NCBI GenBank assembly: GCA_902984215.1
Contig: CADWAF010000032.1
Span: 1-37,662, forward strand
Direction of reading: 5' to 3'
DNA length: 37,662 nucleotides
Origin: Willaertia magna
Taxonomy: Eukaryota; Heterolobosea; Eutetramitea; Acrasida; Naegleriidae
Shown: piece by piece, positions 20,490 through 31,800 of the stretch
How the letters are laid out: every line of letters starts with the position of its first letter
Numbering within the stretch: the first letter of the stretch is position 1
The notes under the pieces: generated by a model
The model's database searches: none
What the model was told of the DNA's origin: nothing
What the model saw: the letters and a program-made list of their open reading frames with translations, nothing else
Program-made: the position numbers and the translations under genes

Positions 20490-22852
20490 ATGAGCAAATC
20501 AATTGAAGATCCTAACCTAACCACTCTCAATAAGACGATCAGCATTGGAGAAGATGAATTTGGGGACTTTAATCTAGAAGAAAGAGGATCAAACAATTTT
20601 ATAAGCCCCTCGCAACTTTCCCCTGCAAGTTTAATTACCTTAAATACACCCCCTTTTGATCCGAGCAGTGCTAATTCGGATTACCAAAAAACTATTATTT
20701 CGCCATTGGTTTCACCAATATTAAAGCCTATAGATAATATGAAATCACCTTTAAGAAATAGTTTTAGATTGTCTGGTGGAAAATTTCAACTACCCCCATC
20801 AATCAAAGAGATCGAAGCCAGAAAAATAGTTGCTGGAGACTTTTTTGACAGAGAAATTTTACTTAAAAGAGAAAAACAATCAGGATATCAAATTTATAAG
20901 TTTGATTCACTAGTAAAAGGTGCTGATTATTATACACCAAGTGGAAATAAGATAAATAGAGTTGACGATACTATTGTAATAAATGAAACTGAAAGAGTTA
21001 GTTTTAACAGGGACACTAAAACATCCTCTGAAAATAAATTAGACGATCCCAATAACTTTATAAATTTAAATGAAGCTGGAGAATTAAGGTAAGTTCAAAA
21101 ATAACAGTTCGACACTAAATCCAATTAAGGTTGCAAAATATTCCAAAATATTCTAGTAGAAAATCTGTTAATGCAAACATAATGGCATTGGCTGCCTCTG
21201 AGATAATTAGCGATTCTCAAGAGGAAGAAACTAGTGAGTGGTTATTTTCACCAAACCCTTCTGCAAATAAAAGGAACAGATTTACTACAGAAATTGCTCA
21301 GGAAGATGGGGATGCATTCTTTATAACTTCCCCTCTAGACTTTCCAAACGATGACCCTTTTATTGAAGAAAAGTGTGACAACGACAGCGAAGAAAATGAT
21401 AAAATCAAGGATAAAACTGTAATTAAATTGGAAGAGGCTGCCAAGCCTATAAACAAAATTGACAAAGCGTCTAAAATTAATGACAGCTCTAAATTAAAAG
21501 ATAAATCAAAGCCAAAACAAACTTTTCAAGAAGAATACAAACCTCAATTTTTTAATCCTCCTGATGATATTAAGTTTAAAGAAATAACAGACAAAAAACA
21601 AATGAATCAACATAAATTGAATAACACTCAACCAAAAAATATTTCCAAGCATTACAATGTTACTAAGTCGATCTCTGAGTTAAAACCAATTAATGAGGCC
21701 ACCACAAAACAACCTACAAAAAAACAAAAAGTAGAGTATGAAGTTCCTAGTAATTTACCTGAGATAGAGATAGAAATTAACGAAGAATACTTTGAGAAAG
21801 AAGAGGATGGAACTGAAAATGACCTAACTGAGGAATCTATTCAATCCCAAACATCTTCCAAACAAGGAGGTAAACAAGACACTAATGAATGGAAGTTAAT
21901 GAAATGGAGGAAACAGAGACAAAGTAATAGACTATCCAAAACCTTTATCAAAAAACCCAATGTATTTGACAAAGAATATGAATCTATTGTGGTTGCTAGA
22001 GATATTGTAACTGATATTATAAGTAGTTCCGTTGATGTTTCCAAAAAACATAGAGTTAATCCCAGTGCTAATAGTGACAAAATTGCGTTATTTGGAAAAA
22101 CGAAAGGAGTGCCTCCCTCAGTAGCCGAAGATATTCTCCAACAAACATCTTTTGGAAATAGGACCTCGAAAGCCCTTGTTGCTGTAGATGTAAATATTTA
22201 TTTAAGTGACCAATCATCTACACCAGTGTATACCGAACTTTCTGTGCCTTGTTTTATGGAACTGTTCAAGGTGACAAATGAAAATTCTATATTACTTTAT
22301 TATTCTACGTTCGTTGGAGGAAATGGAGAAATGAGGCTTCCATCTTGTTTATTTCAATTGAATGAAGACAACTCTAATTCGCCTTTAAAGAAATTATTTT
22401 ATTACGATATTAATGTCTACATTCAAGGAGGTGATTTCTTGTGTAAAATTGTGAATAAGGCAAGATTTGCATGGAAACACACAGATACATTATATTTGGA
22501 TGTAAATAGAGATGAAACAAATACAAAACACCTGCCTATTACTAATTCATTCAAAATGCCTCTACATTCAGTTTTTTCCTCTCTCTTTAGTTTTAATGGT
22601 ATGGAATTAGAAATGTCTAATAATGTCAAACCCTATCATGAATCCGGTTATGTGGATAAATCAACTCACCCAAACGTTCTTTCTAGAGACGGTGATAATA
22701 TTGTTGCTGTAAATGTGGACTCCCCTATCGTTAGAGCTAATTCTACACCTTTAATTTTAAACCCAGTTGCGACTACTATTCGGGTTGAGCCAATCAAGGC
22801 TAAAGAGACGAATAAGAAAAAGCAAAAATCGAAGAGATGTTGCATAATGTAA
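20490..22852 (+). CDS. Hypothetical protein with C-terminal CaaX prenylation box
   Basis: Exons 20490-21088 and 21130-22852 with a 41-nt GT..AG intron (split codon AGG) encode 773 residues. The first 450 or so are polar and probably disordered, rich in Ser, Lys, Glu and Asn, with a basic patch MKWRKQRQSNRLSK. From about 22170 a folded beta-rich part starts (SKALVAVDVNIYLSD, then ELSVPCFMELFKV, LLYYSTFVGG and YYDINVYIQGGDFLCKIV). It has the feel of a C2- or immunoglobulin-like beta sandwich, but I cannot name the family. The end is KKKQKSKRCCIM: a polybasic stretch plus the CaaX box CCIM, where Met at X favours farnesylation. So it is probably a membrane-anchored protein on the cytosolic face. 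The gene lies between a polymerase subunit and an actin-binding peptide gene. Confidence 0.75.
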
Positions 22853-23063
22853 TTTAAAGAAATGTCGTCATGTGATGTGTAGGTCCAGTTGATGTTTTGC
22901 TTGGACAACTCTTCAAAAAATTGACATTGTAAAGAGTAAGGTTGTACATTTTAGTACAACATCACTTCTCTTTTGATCGTTCGTTTTTTGAGAAATCAAC
23001 ATAAAAGCTGGTCAGCTTACAACTTGTTAAGATCAAAATCAATAAAAAAAAACAATAATAACA

Positions 23064-23348
23064 ATGAGCGATCAAGAACAATTAAAGCACCAAATTCAAC
23101 AAGAATTCCTCGAAGTTGAAAAGAAGCGTGAAGAAACTTTAAAGGCAAAAGAAGAAACCAAGGAAAAGATGATCAATGAAGTTCAACACGAATTACAACA
23201 AAAGGCAAAACAATTAGAAGAAGAAAAGAAAGCAAAGGAAGAAGTTAAAGAAAAGATTGTACCAAATATCTTAAACGAATTAGTAAATGAAAAGCATGAA
23301 TTAAAGCATGTTGAAACCAAGGAAACCCATCTTCCATTACAAGAATAA
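23064..23348 (+). CDS. Actobindin/beta-thymosin-like actin-monomer-binding small protein
   Basis: 94 residues, almost entirely helical and charged. The C-terminus ILNELVNEKHELKHVETKE followed by HLPLQE matches the WH2/beta-thymosin pattern: an amphipathic helix, then LKHxET (LKKTET in thymosins, HELKHAET in Acanthamoeba actobindin), then a Pro-containing tail like NPLPxKE. The first 65 residues are a Lys/Glu-rich coiled coil or single alpha-helix (KKREETLKAKEETKEK), absent from actobindin. Expected role: binds G-actin and buffers or delivers monomers, possibly as a dimer. It starts after an A-rich leader (AAAAAAAAACAATAATAACA), and codon use is biased to CAA, AAG and GAA, which suggests high expression. 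It sits just upstream of a RhoGEF gene. Confidence is good for the motif, moderate for the function. Confidence 0.65.
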   Translation: MSDQEQLKHQIQQEFLEVEKKREETLKAKEETKEKMINEVQHELQQKAKQLEEEKKAKEEVKEKIVPNILNELVNEKHELKHVETKETHLPLQE

Positions 23349-23436
23349 ATTATGTGTAAATTGTACCAGTAATAGTGAATAAACTATCGTTAATTCAGCT
23401 TACAGTAACTCTTATTACATTTTACATCAAATAAAA

Positions 23437-25338
23437 ATGTTAGATGACTGTGTTCATAGTGACTATTCCGTTAAAGATGAAGACTTAATAGTCATTATGC
23501 AGTCTGTTGCCGACTGGGCTTTTGCTGAAGACTTTATAGATAATGATGATTTATATGAAGTTGAAGAGCCGGAAATTGATGCAAACACTTCTTTTAATGA
23601 TTTATTTGATAGTATGTTTAAGGGTATGATTAACAATGAGGAAATTGAATTAAAACAGTTAAAGGATTCAGACAGAAGAGATACTATGATCATTAATGCT
23701 GCTGATATAGATGATAATCTTACAACAAAACATCATCTTAAACGTAGTAAATCTGATGAATCAAAAAGAACCTACAAACTAGGCATTACAGAACACCAAT
23801 TAATTGAGAATTATAAATTAATAGAAGAGTTTAATAAAACAAAAAGATCTAGTTCATTAACTCCCACAACTGAAGAATCTAATAAAGATATTTCTTTAGA
23901 TATTACTTTTGAAAATCAAATAATAGAAAGTAAAGATCAGTATATAAAGGAAAAGGAAGAATTAAAAAAAGGAGAAATAAATATTATTGAGGAGGTAAAA
24001 GAAGTTAAATCTACTGAGGAAGAAAAAAAATTATTGGAAGAACAAATCTTAATTGAGAGGCAAGAAAAGAGGAAATTAATAGAAACAGAAATTGTTGAAA
24101 CAGAGAAAAATTATGTCACTAATATTAAACTTTTATTTGACAGATATGCTGTTCCTATAGAACAAGGAGGATTAATTCCAAAAGACTATACTTTGAAGAT
24201 TTTCAAGAACTTAAATATAATTATTTCTATAAATGTTGCTCTTCTTAAAGAATTAGAGGATAGTATTAAGGATTCAACATCTTCATCTATTCCTGTGATA
24301 TTTAATCAAAGAGCACCAGCATTTAAATTGTATATAGGTTACATTAATAGTTATTCAGTTGCCTTACAAGCAGTTAAAGAGGCTATGGATAAATATCCTT
24401 CTTTTGAGAAGTGGGAAAGACAACAAACGTTTCAACTAGCTGAAGAAGGATTTAGAGCTGCAAACTTGAAAAATTTAATTATTCAACCAATTCAAAGGTT
24501 GCCTAGGTACTTATTATTATTAAAAGAATTATTAAAATATACACAAGAGGGTCACCCTGACTTTTCTTATTTACAAGAAGCTGTTAATAGTTTTAGTTCA
24601 TTGGTTGAGTATTGTAATGAAAAGAAACATGAATCAGATAATGATGATAAAATGGTTAAATTACAAGCAAAGTTAAAGATTAAGGATTTAATACAACCTC
24701 ATAGAAAGCTACTCAAAGAAGGAATTGCTACAATAGTTTCCAGTGACACATCAATAGAGTTGTATTTATTTACAGACCTTTTTGTTATGTTTTATGGTGG
24801 ATTTAACAAAAAAATTGAGAAAATTGAATTTTTTGGAACAAATTCATTATTTATACATTTACAAAAGAAAGACAATTGTCTAATTATTGAAAATGGATTA
24901 GAAATATCTAATTTAAAATTTTCTGATACAGTTGATAGAGATTCTTGGTTTGAAATCTTAAATCAGCAACTAACACTAGGAATAGAGAAATGTAAATCTG
25001 AAAGACTAAGAATAAAAGACAGAAGGAGATCAAAAATAGTGGAACCTGAAAGAATTATACAGACAGGATATCTTACTAGGCGAGAAGGATTGTTTAAAAA
25101 GTTAAGGTTTCATACTCTCTTAATGAATGGAAAAGTTAAATACTATGAACGTCCCAACTCTTCAATTCTAGGTGAATACACTGCCACAAAGGGTGTAATT
25201 GTGAGGAAAGGACCAACTTCATTCCAAATTACAAGTGCTGAGGGGACATGCCATCATTATATTGGAGAATCCGAGGCCACTGTTGACATTTGGATTAGTA
25301 AATTAATTACGGTTGGAGCAACACTACAAGAAAATTAA
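23437..25338 (+). CDS. Rho guanine-nucleotide exchange factor, DH-PH-PH
   Basis: 633 residues. Residues 1-210 are an acidic, low-complexity lead with a short coiled coil (EEEKKLLEEQILIERQEKRK). The DH domain spans about 212-395 with CR1-like IETEIVETEKNYVTNI and the signature LIIQPIQRLPRYLLLLKEL (residues 347-365). A first PH domain follows at about 410-515 (KEGIATIV, LYLFTDLFVMF) and a second at about 540-628 (IIQTGYLTRREGLFKKLRFHTL) with a closing Trp helix. The DH domain catalyses GDP release from a Rho/Rac GTPase; PH domains tether it to membranes. Single exon. Its stop TAA (25336-25338) touches the stop of the convergent DENN gene, so the 3' UTRs must overlap. In this window it accompanies a formin and an actin-binding peptide gene, all actin-linked. 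Confidence 0.9.
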   Translation: MLDDCVHSDYSVKDEDLIVIMQSVADWAFAEDFIDNDDLYEVEEPEIDANTSFNDLFDSMFKGMINNEEIELKQLKDSDRRDTMIINAADIDDNLTTKHHLKRSKSDESKRTYKLGITEHQLIENYKLIEEFNKTKRSSSLTPTTEESNKDISLDITFENQIIESKDQYIKEKEELKKGEINIIEEVKEVKSTEEEKKLLEEQILIERQEKRKLIETEIVETEKNYVTNIKLLFDRYAVPIEQGGLIPKDYTLKIFKNLNIIISINVALLKELEDSIKDSTSSSIPVIFNQRAPAFKLYIGYINSYSVALQAVKEAMDKYPSFEKWERQQTFQLAEEGFRAANLKNLIIQPIQRLPRYLLLLKELLKYTQEGHPDFSYLQEAVNSFSSLVEYCNEKKHESDNDDKMVKLQAKLKIKDLIQPHRKLLKEGIATIVSSDTSIELYLFTDLFVMFYGGFNKKIEKIEFFGTNSLFIHLQKKDNCLIIENGLEISNLKFSDTVDRDSWFEILNQQLTLGIEKCKSERLRIKDRRRSKIVEPERIIQTGYLTRREGLFKKLRFHTLLMNGKVKYYERPNSSILGEYTATKGVIVRKGPTSFQITSAEGTCHHYIGESEATVDIWISKLITVGATLQEN

Positions 25339-27990
25339 CTATTTTCTTTTATTTAAATGGGTTAATACAGGTTCTGATTGTAATTTCAAGGTATTGTTAT
25401 TTGATGAATTGATTGCTGATGATGCTTCTTGGGAATGTATAAGGTCAACTAAGTATTCAACTATTGTACAATCACATCCCCTTAAGCCCAAGTGAGATTG
25501 AATGTCTTTACTGCAATCTCTCATGGTTTCCAATCCACCAGATCCAATTGATAACGTGCTCTTGACCGGTGATGATCTTTTCTTTTTAGAACTATTATGA
25601 ATATCCCCACCATTGTGGCCACTAGAATTACTGTTAGGTTTGTGATAATGTTGTGGAGCTAGATTAGGGAATTGTGTGTTAAATATTGAGGATTTACCAC
25701 CATCTCTTTCTTTGGTCTTTGATGAAGGTATTTTAGATAAAGATTTTCTATAGAAATGACCTCTTACTCTTGTAAGGGAATGTAATTGATGATATAAACT
25801 TGCTTTCATTCCCATTTCCAAGAAAATGGCATGTGTGAAAGAAAGAAATGCTTCTTCACTTCCCCAATCTTTACTTTCATCAAAAACTATATCCAAATAA
25901 ACTCCTGAATATGCTGGGCTATGTAATATCTGTGCTTCAACATCAAATATTGTAACAAATGTCTTGAAATGTTTAGGAATAAGAGCTTCCTTGCTCAATC
26001 CAATTAATTTATATTTTGTTAAATCAATCATATTAGGACATGTCATTTGCCAAAATGAAACTTTAAAGTGATTGTCAGTTTTTGTAACAAAGCCAGGAAT
26101 AAATAAAGCAAATGCATTCACCATTGTTCTAACTAATTTTTCATTATTTTTGTCCGAGTAAATAATAACAGGTCTTCCAATCATTAAAGAATATGCTATA
26201 TCTTTTACAAAGGAGTATTCCCTAAAAAAATACAATATACCTTTTCCAAAATTAGATTCTCCCACATAATAATCAAATATAGAACTAGATAATAATGAAT
26301 TTGAATTATTATTAAAAGATAAATTTGTTTCACCTGATAACCTTTTTCTTCTTTTAATTTCACTAAATAATTCATCATGTTTTTCATATTCAAAAACTGA
26401 ATTAACATAACATCCAGTTCCTTTAAAACCATTTCTAAATATAGAATATCTTTCATTTAATTTATTAGTTAAATGATTTTCATCAATTAATATTTCATTA
26501 TTTAAACTAGATGATTGATGATTCATTGTTGGTGAATAAGATGGTATATTATTATTATTATTGTTACTATTATTTAAAGAATTACTAATATTAATTGTAG
26601 AAAGTAAAGAATGATGATGTAATAAATCATTATCTTCATTAAAAGAAGAAAGAGAAGATACTTGATCATCTGAAATTGAATCATCTGTTGAACCATTATC
26701 ATAACTATCATTAAAATGATCAACCATTGTTGTTGTTGAAGAATGAAATGGTGATATTATATTATTTAAATGAAGATTAGATTTTAATGAAGGTGGATAA
26801 TGATAACCATTCTCAATATTTAAATCTAAAATAAAATATCTTCCAATAAATAACATTGAATTAATATCATTATGATTAATTATATCCATATCATAATTTT
26901 CAATATCTAAAATATTTACTTTACGATGAAAATGTTCTAAAATATTTAACATGTATTGTACACTTGTTTCATAAAACTTTTTACCACACACTTCTGATAT
27001 ACTTCTTAATTGTGCATCAAAATTAGTACTTTTATGAATACATCTTAATATTGTTGGCATATAACATTTTAATGTATCTGTTGATGTAGATAATCCATTT
27101 TCATATAATAATGTAAATTCATTATTGTCATTAATCAATAATTGATGTGTTTTTGGAGAATTAAATATTTGTACAGAATCAACTGAATGATGAGTTGAAG
27201 AGAATGATAAAGATATGCTATCCATAATCTTATTATTAAATACTTCATCATCTAATAATTGATTAATATTTAATTCTGATAATTCTTGATCATGTTGTAA
27301 ATAATTTATAAATTTTTTACGTAAATCTTTTAATTCTAATAAAACTTGATCAAATGTTTCATGTGAAATTGAATAAAATAATTGTTCATAAATATCTTTT
27401 AATCTTCTAGTCTTTTTAAAATGATTCTTTTCAAAATCTTCTTCTTCTTCTTTATTATATTCATTATTATATTCATTAAAATTTAATTGTTGTATTCCAT
27501 TTAATTGTAAATTTAAATCATTTAAAAATTTACAATTATTTCCATATTTTAAAGTATTTGATACTTGTGAAAAGATAAATAATAAAAACTCAAAATGATT
27601 CATAATCTTCTCCTTTTCATTTGTAATATAACAAATAACTAATGGTCTAACATATCCTCTAGCATGAATATCATGTAATGTTAAATGATGAACATAAGAA
27701 TAATATCCTTGCATTGAATCTGTTAAATATAATTGTGTATCTTCTGGCATTATCCAAGTACAATTATCTCCTTGTTTATCTTGTTTTCTAGTATGATCTC
27801 CTGCTAATACACGTGATATATATTTTTGTACAGGGAATTTATCAGCTACCTTTTCATTTGGTAAAATTAATACAGTGTTAGGTCCTTTTTGTTCACAAAA
27901 TTCAGCAATTATTATAAAATCATTTTTAAATAAATGATTAGATGATATTGTATTATTATTTATTATGGATTGTGGTAATGGTAATTTCAT
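25339..27990 (-). CDS. SMCR8/folliculin-type longin-DENN protein
   Basis: 883 residues, one exon. The N-terminus has the FLCN/SMCR8 longin pattern: DFIIIAEFCEQKGPNTVLILP (residues 24-44, beginning with the Asp before the first strand), then LYLTDSMQGYYSYVHHLTLH and DIHARGYVRPLVICYIT. That is very close to animal SMCR8, including the ARGxxR segment holding the arginine finger (Arg111 here). Residues about 350-600 are a Ser/Asn-rich insert with Asn runs. From about 570 the DENN part follows (GKGILYFFREYSFVKDIAYSLMIGRPVIIYS). SMCR8 works with C9orf72 as a GTPase-activating complex for Arf/Rab GTPases in autophagy and lysosome control; I infer the same here. The SMCR8 match is stronger than that to folliculin, which reads ARGFQRWYS at the same place. 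The Ser/Lys-rich tail is not recognised. Confidence 0.75.
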   Translation of the reverse strand: MKLPLPQSIINNNTISSNHLFKNDFIIIAEFCEQKGPNTVLILPNEKVADKFPVQKYISRVLAGDHTRKQDKQGDNCTWIMPEDTQLYLTDSMQGYYSYVHHLTLHDIHARGYVRPLVICYITNEKEKIMNHFEFLLFIFSQVSNTLKYGNNCKFLNDLNLQLNGIQQLNFNEYNNEYNKEEEEDFEKNHFKKTRRLKDIYEQLFYSISHETFDQVLLELKDLRKKFINYLQHDQELSELNINQLLDDEVFNNKIMDSISLSFSSTHHSVDSVQIFNSPKTHQLLINDNNEFTLLYENGLSTSTDTLKCYMPTILRCIHKSTNFDAQLRSISEVCGKKFYETSVQYMLNILEHFHRKVNILDIENYDMDIINHNDINSMLFIGRYFILDLNIENGYHYPPSLKSNLHLNNIISPFHSSTTTMVDHFNDSYDNGSTDDSISDDQVSSLSSFNEDNDLLHHHSLLSTINISNSLNNSNNNNNNIPSYSPTMNHQSSSLNNEILIDENHLTNKLNERYSIFRNGFKGTGCYVNSVFEYEKHDELFSEIKRRKRLSGETNLSFNNNSNSLLSSSIFDYYVGESNFGKGILYFFREYSFVKDIAYSLMIGRPVIIYSDKNNEKLVRTMVNAFALFIPGFVTKTDNHFKVSFWQMTCPNMIDLTKYKLIGLSKEALIPKHFKTFVTIFDVEAQILHSPAYSGVYLDIVFDESKDWGSEEAFLSFTHAIFLEMGMKASLYHQLHSLTRVRGHFYRKSLSKIPSSKTKERDGGKSSIFNTQFPNLAPQHYHKPNSNSSGHNGGDIHNSSKKKRSSPVKSTLSIGSGGLETMRDCSKDIQSHLGLRGCDCTIVEYLVDLIHSQEASSAINSSNNNTLKLQSEPVLTHLNKRK

Positions 27991-28810
27991 TTGTTGTTTT
28001 TAATAAATAGTTAAGTGACGAACGGAATGAATGATCTATTTGAAAATAAATTAAAATTTAGTTAATAAAAAATGTATTTGCATTTTTTTTAAAGAGAACC
28101 AATTTCATCGGAGATGCTTACTTTCAAGTTATTTCATCTTCTAATATACCTGGTATCAGTTATTGCATTGATTACTTCATTACTTTCATGTTTCTACTAA
28201 GTATTGAAAATCAAGGGGAGAGAAATTACATGTTCTTTTGAATATTACGAATCCATGCACAAAATAAAAATTTGGAAAGAGATGAACTCATTTTTGTCCA
28301 TTGAATAATTACCTTAGATTTAATATTTAGCAACTTAAAACAAGGCATATTAACTTTTTATACTGGAGGCATTCAGTAAATCACTAACTGTGTCTAGAAA
28401 GACTAAACAAAAACCAAGCTTACATTTGTTAAGTGGTATCTCTTCTGTCACTTTTTTAAATACCCTTATCAAATCCATTTATTTTCTAAAAGAAACAAAT
28501 TGTGCACCCCTTAAAACGAATGTGATACAATAAAGCACTGAATAGGTCCATTTTCAATGTAGCTTGCCATTTGGTTTATAGTATATTTTCTGTTTAAGGT
28601 GAATATTGACTTGGGGAGATAGCATATTCTGTTTTTGATGCTTGACGTCCAACATTGTCACTACTCAATATACTCATAAAAAATACGTTTAACCGTAAGT
28701 TTTCCTTTTAGGCTGCAATGACCTTATAACCTATAATTCGAAAATGAAATCGTTGCAATGACCGTGGTTGCGATCCAACAACTCTCGACCACAATGTAAA
28801 TATTATCACA
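27991..28810. other. 820-bp divergent intergenic region, no gene seen
   Basis: Lies between the starts of the DENN gene (-) and the formin gene (+). It is the longest gene-free stretch of the gene-rich part. I find no tRNA, repeat or coding frame of note; a short frame over 28708-28932 on the minus strand is not protein-like. It should hold two promoters. Confidence 0.5.
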
Positions 28811-31800
28811 ATGACAACCAGTCCGGCTAAAGGATTTTGGTCCAATATTAAACGAAGCATGCGTAAAAGGTTTAGTTTGAAATTATTTGCATCACACAAC
28901 AGTGGCTCAGTAGGTGTTGACGAGGATATCAACCCAAAGATTAGAAGTAATGATCATTCAGTTATTATTCCATCAAATCCAATAAGAAGTAGTGTAGATT
29001 CCGCATTATCAAAAGATGATGAATATTTCATTAGAGAAGAATATAAAGCCATTTTAACATTTCTTGAATTAGCATCACCCGTTATCCAAAATGAAATGTC
29101 AAAGCCAATTAGTTATCAAAGAGCTCAAGTTGAGAATTTTCATATGAAAAAGGATGTTTTAAATTTAAATGCAAATGTTGAAGAACCTGCCAAGAATTTA
29201 ATTATTAAATTTTTAAATTCATCTTCTATTGATACTTTATTAACAATTGAAACATTAGTTAGAACGGGAAGTATTAGATGGGTAAATGAATTTTTAAATG
29301 ATTTTGAAATTGAAAGAGATGAAATTACTAAAGATTGGAAGATTAATTCTCCAACTACTACTACTACAAATGCATTAACCACCACTACCACAACAACAAG
29401 TAATCATACAGACAATAATAATAGTCCTGTTTTAGAAAGTAAGAAAGTAATTTCAATGAATGGATTAAAGATGTTAGTTCAAGCATTATATCATTTAATT
29501 CATTATGATCAAATTGTTTTTAAACATTTTTATAATTCTAATTTACAAAATAATTTTAATACAAATAATTTACAAAATAATTTTTTAAAACAAGAAGAAG
29601 AAGAACGTATGATACAAATATGTATTGAATCATTACGTACTATTTGTCAAATGCCAAATGGTATTACAAAATATTTAGAAAAATTAAAAGGAGATATACA
29701 CATTGTATTTTTAACTTTATTAACAACTAGAGCTGTTAGTACAAAATCAAAGATCTTTGCCTTATTAACTTGTTTTATAAATTATAATAATAATACAAAT
29801 AGTAACAGTGGTGAAAACACAAGAGGTGTCAATATTATTGCTAATGAATTGGCATCATTAAAATTATTAAAAATTGATGTTTTACAACTTAAAAATCCAA
29901 AATCAATTGGTTTTAATAGATTTGATTGGATAATTAAAGATTGGAAAAAATTACAAACTTTTGAAGAAGATTATATTTTAAATATTTTAATATTTTTTAA
30001 TTCCTTATTAAGTAAAGCACATGAAATACATTCACCATTACATAATATTGTAGCTCATGAATTATTAAGAACTGGAGTATTAGGTGTTTTAAGAGATTTG
30101 AAAACAAAAGTTCAAAAGAAATTACAAATGACTAAAAATCAAATACAACATCAACGTAGTTATTCCACTACTACTACTAATCAAACATCTAATACATCAC
30201 CATCATCATTAGTGTCAGCATTTGGTGTTAGTATTTCTTACTTACAACAAGAAGAAGAAATTTATAAAAATATTGAAACTCAAGCATTGTCATTAGATAC
30301 TGAATTACGTAAAACTGCAGAAAAAGATATTTCTAATTCAGCTCATTGGATTAAATTAGTTGATTTATCAAATCCAACACAAATAGCTGATGCTATTTCT
30401 TTACAATTAACTGGTACAAATGCATGGGATTATTTTCAAAGTATTTTACAAAATCTATTTGAATTTTTATTAATCAATCAAAAATTAATTATACAAGATA
30501 ATGTTCATTCAATTTCTATTAATGAAGATGGAATGGAACTGTTTGGTAATCGTTGGTCATTATTAGAAAATTTAATTAGAAAATCATTTGATAGGAAAGA
30601 TGGTTCAATAACAAGTAAACAATCAGAACAAGATAATTTAATTAGAAATTTGAGTGATGTTATTGTTGAATTGGAAAATAATTTAAAATTAAAGAATCAA
30701 GAAGTTAATAATTTACAACAAGAAATATCTAATTTAAAAGATCAATTAGAACAAATTCATTTAGCTAAAACAATTGTTGAAGAAGAAAAGAGAAATGATC
30801 AACCTATAACAACAAACATTGAACCAATAATTAATAATTCATTAGAAGAAGTAAATAATGAAGTTAATAACCCAATAGTAACTACAATTAATGAACAAGA
30901 AGTGAATAATATAGAACAAGAAGTGACTACTATTGAAAAGAAAGAAAAGAATGAAATTATTAATGAACCATCTAAAGAAAGTAATATAATTGAATCAATT
31001 AAAATAGAAAGAAAGAAATTCTCAGAATTATTAAAAAGTAATAGTCCAACAAGTGTAAATGAAAAATCAGAAATGTTAAACATTTTAAGAGAAATATTTC
31101 CAACATCAACAAATAAAAGATCATCTATTCGTAATAGTAATAGATTATCAATTGGTGGTAATGCTAACATGATAATAACTAAATTAAAAGTTGGTGAAGG
31201 TGCAATAGCTAATGTTATTGGAGAATATAGATTTCAAAGATTATCAAAATATTTTACAAGTTTAGAAGTTTTATTAAAACCTAAATTAAAAACTAATATT
31301 TTACAAAATAATAATTATATTTTATTAAGTAATGCAATTAAAGAAATGAATGAAGATATAATTAATAAGAATGTAATTGATTTATTACAACAATGTTTAC
31401 CAAATAAAGAAGAAATGAACAAATTAAATGATCAATTATTAATATTAGAAGATACATTATATACAAATATGATTTTACAAAAGACTCGTAACCATTTAGA
31501 AGCATTCTTATGTAACATATCACCAGAAGTACCTGATTTATTATTAAGAATAAGTACATGGAAATTTAAATATAATTTTAATGAAATGATGGAACAAATT
31601 GAAAAGAAATTAAATTTATTTGAAGATAGTTTAAATTGTATAATTTCTTCAAAGAAATTTAAAAGTATTTTAAATATTGTACATTTAACTTATCAATATA
31701 CAATACAACAAACACAAGGAGAATTATTTACAAGTTCTACATTAGGTAAATTACATCAATTTAATGTAAATGGTATTACTTTTACAAAATCAAATCAACA

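Noticed and set aside
28000..28800. Search for tRNA, snRNA or CRISPR-like arrays in the largest normal intergenic region
   Set aside because: No GGTTCGAATCC-like T-loop, no regular spaced repeats and no paired arms found by eye.
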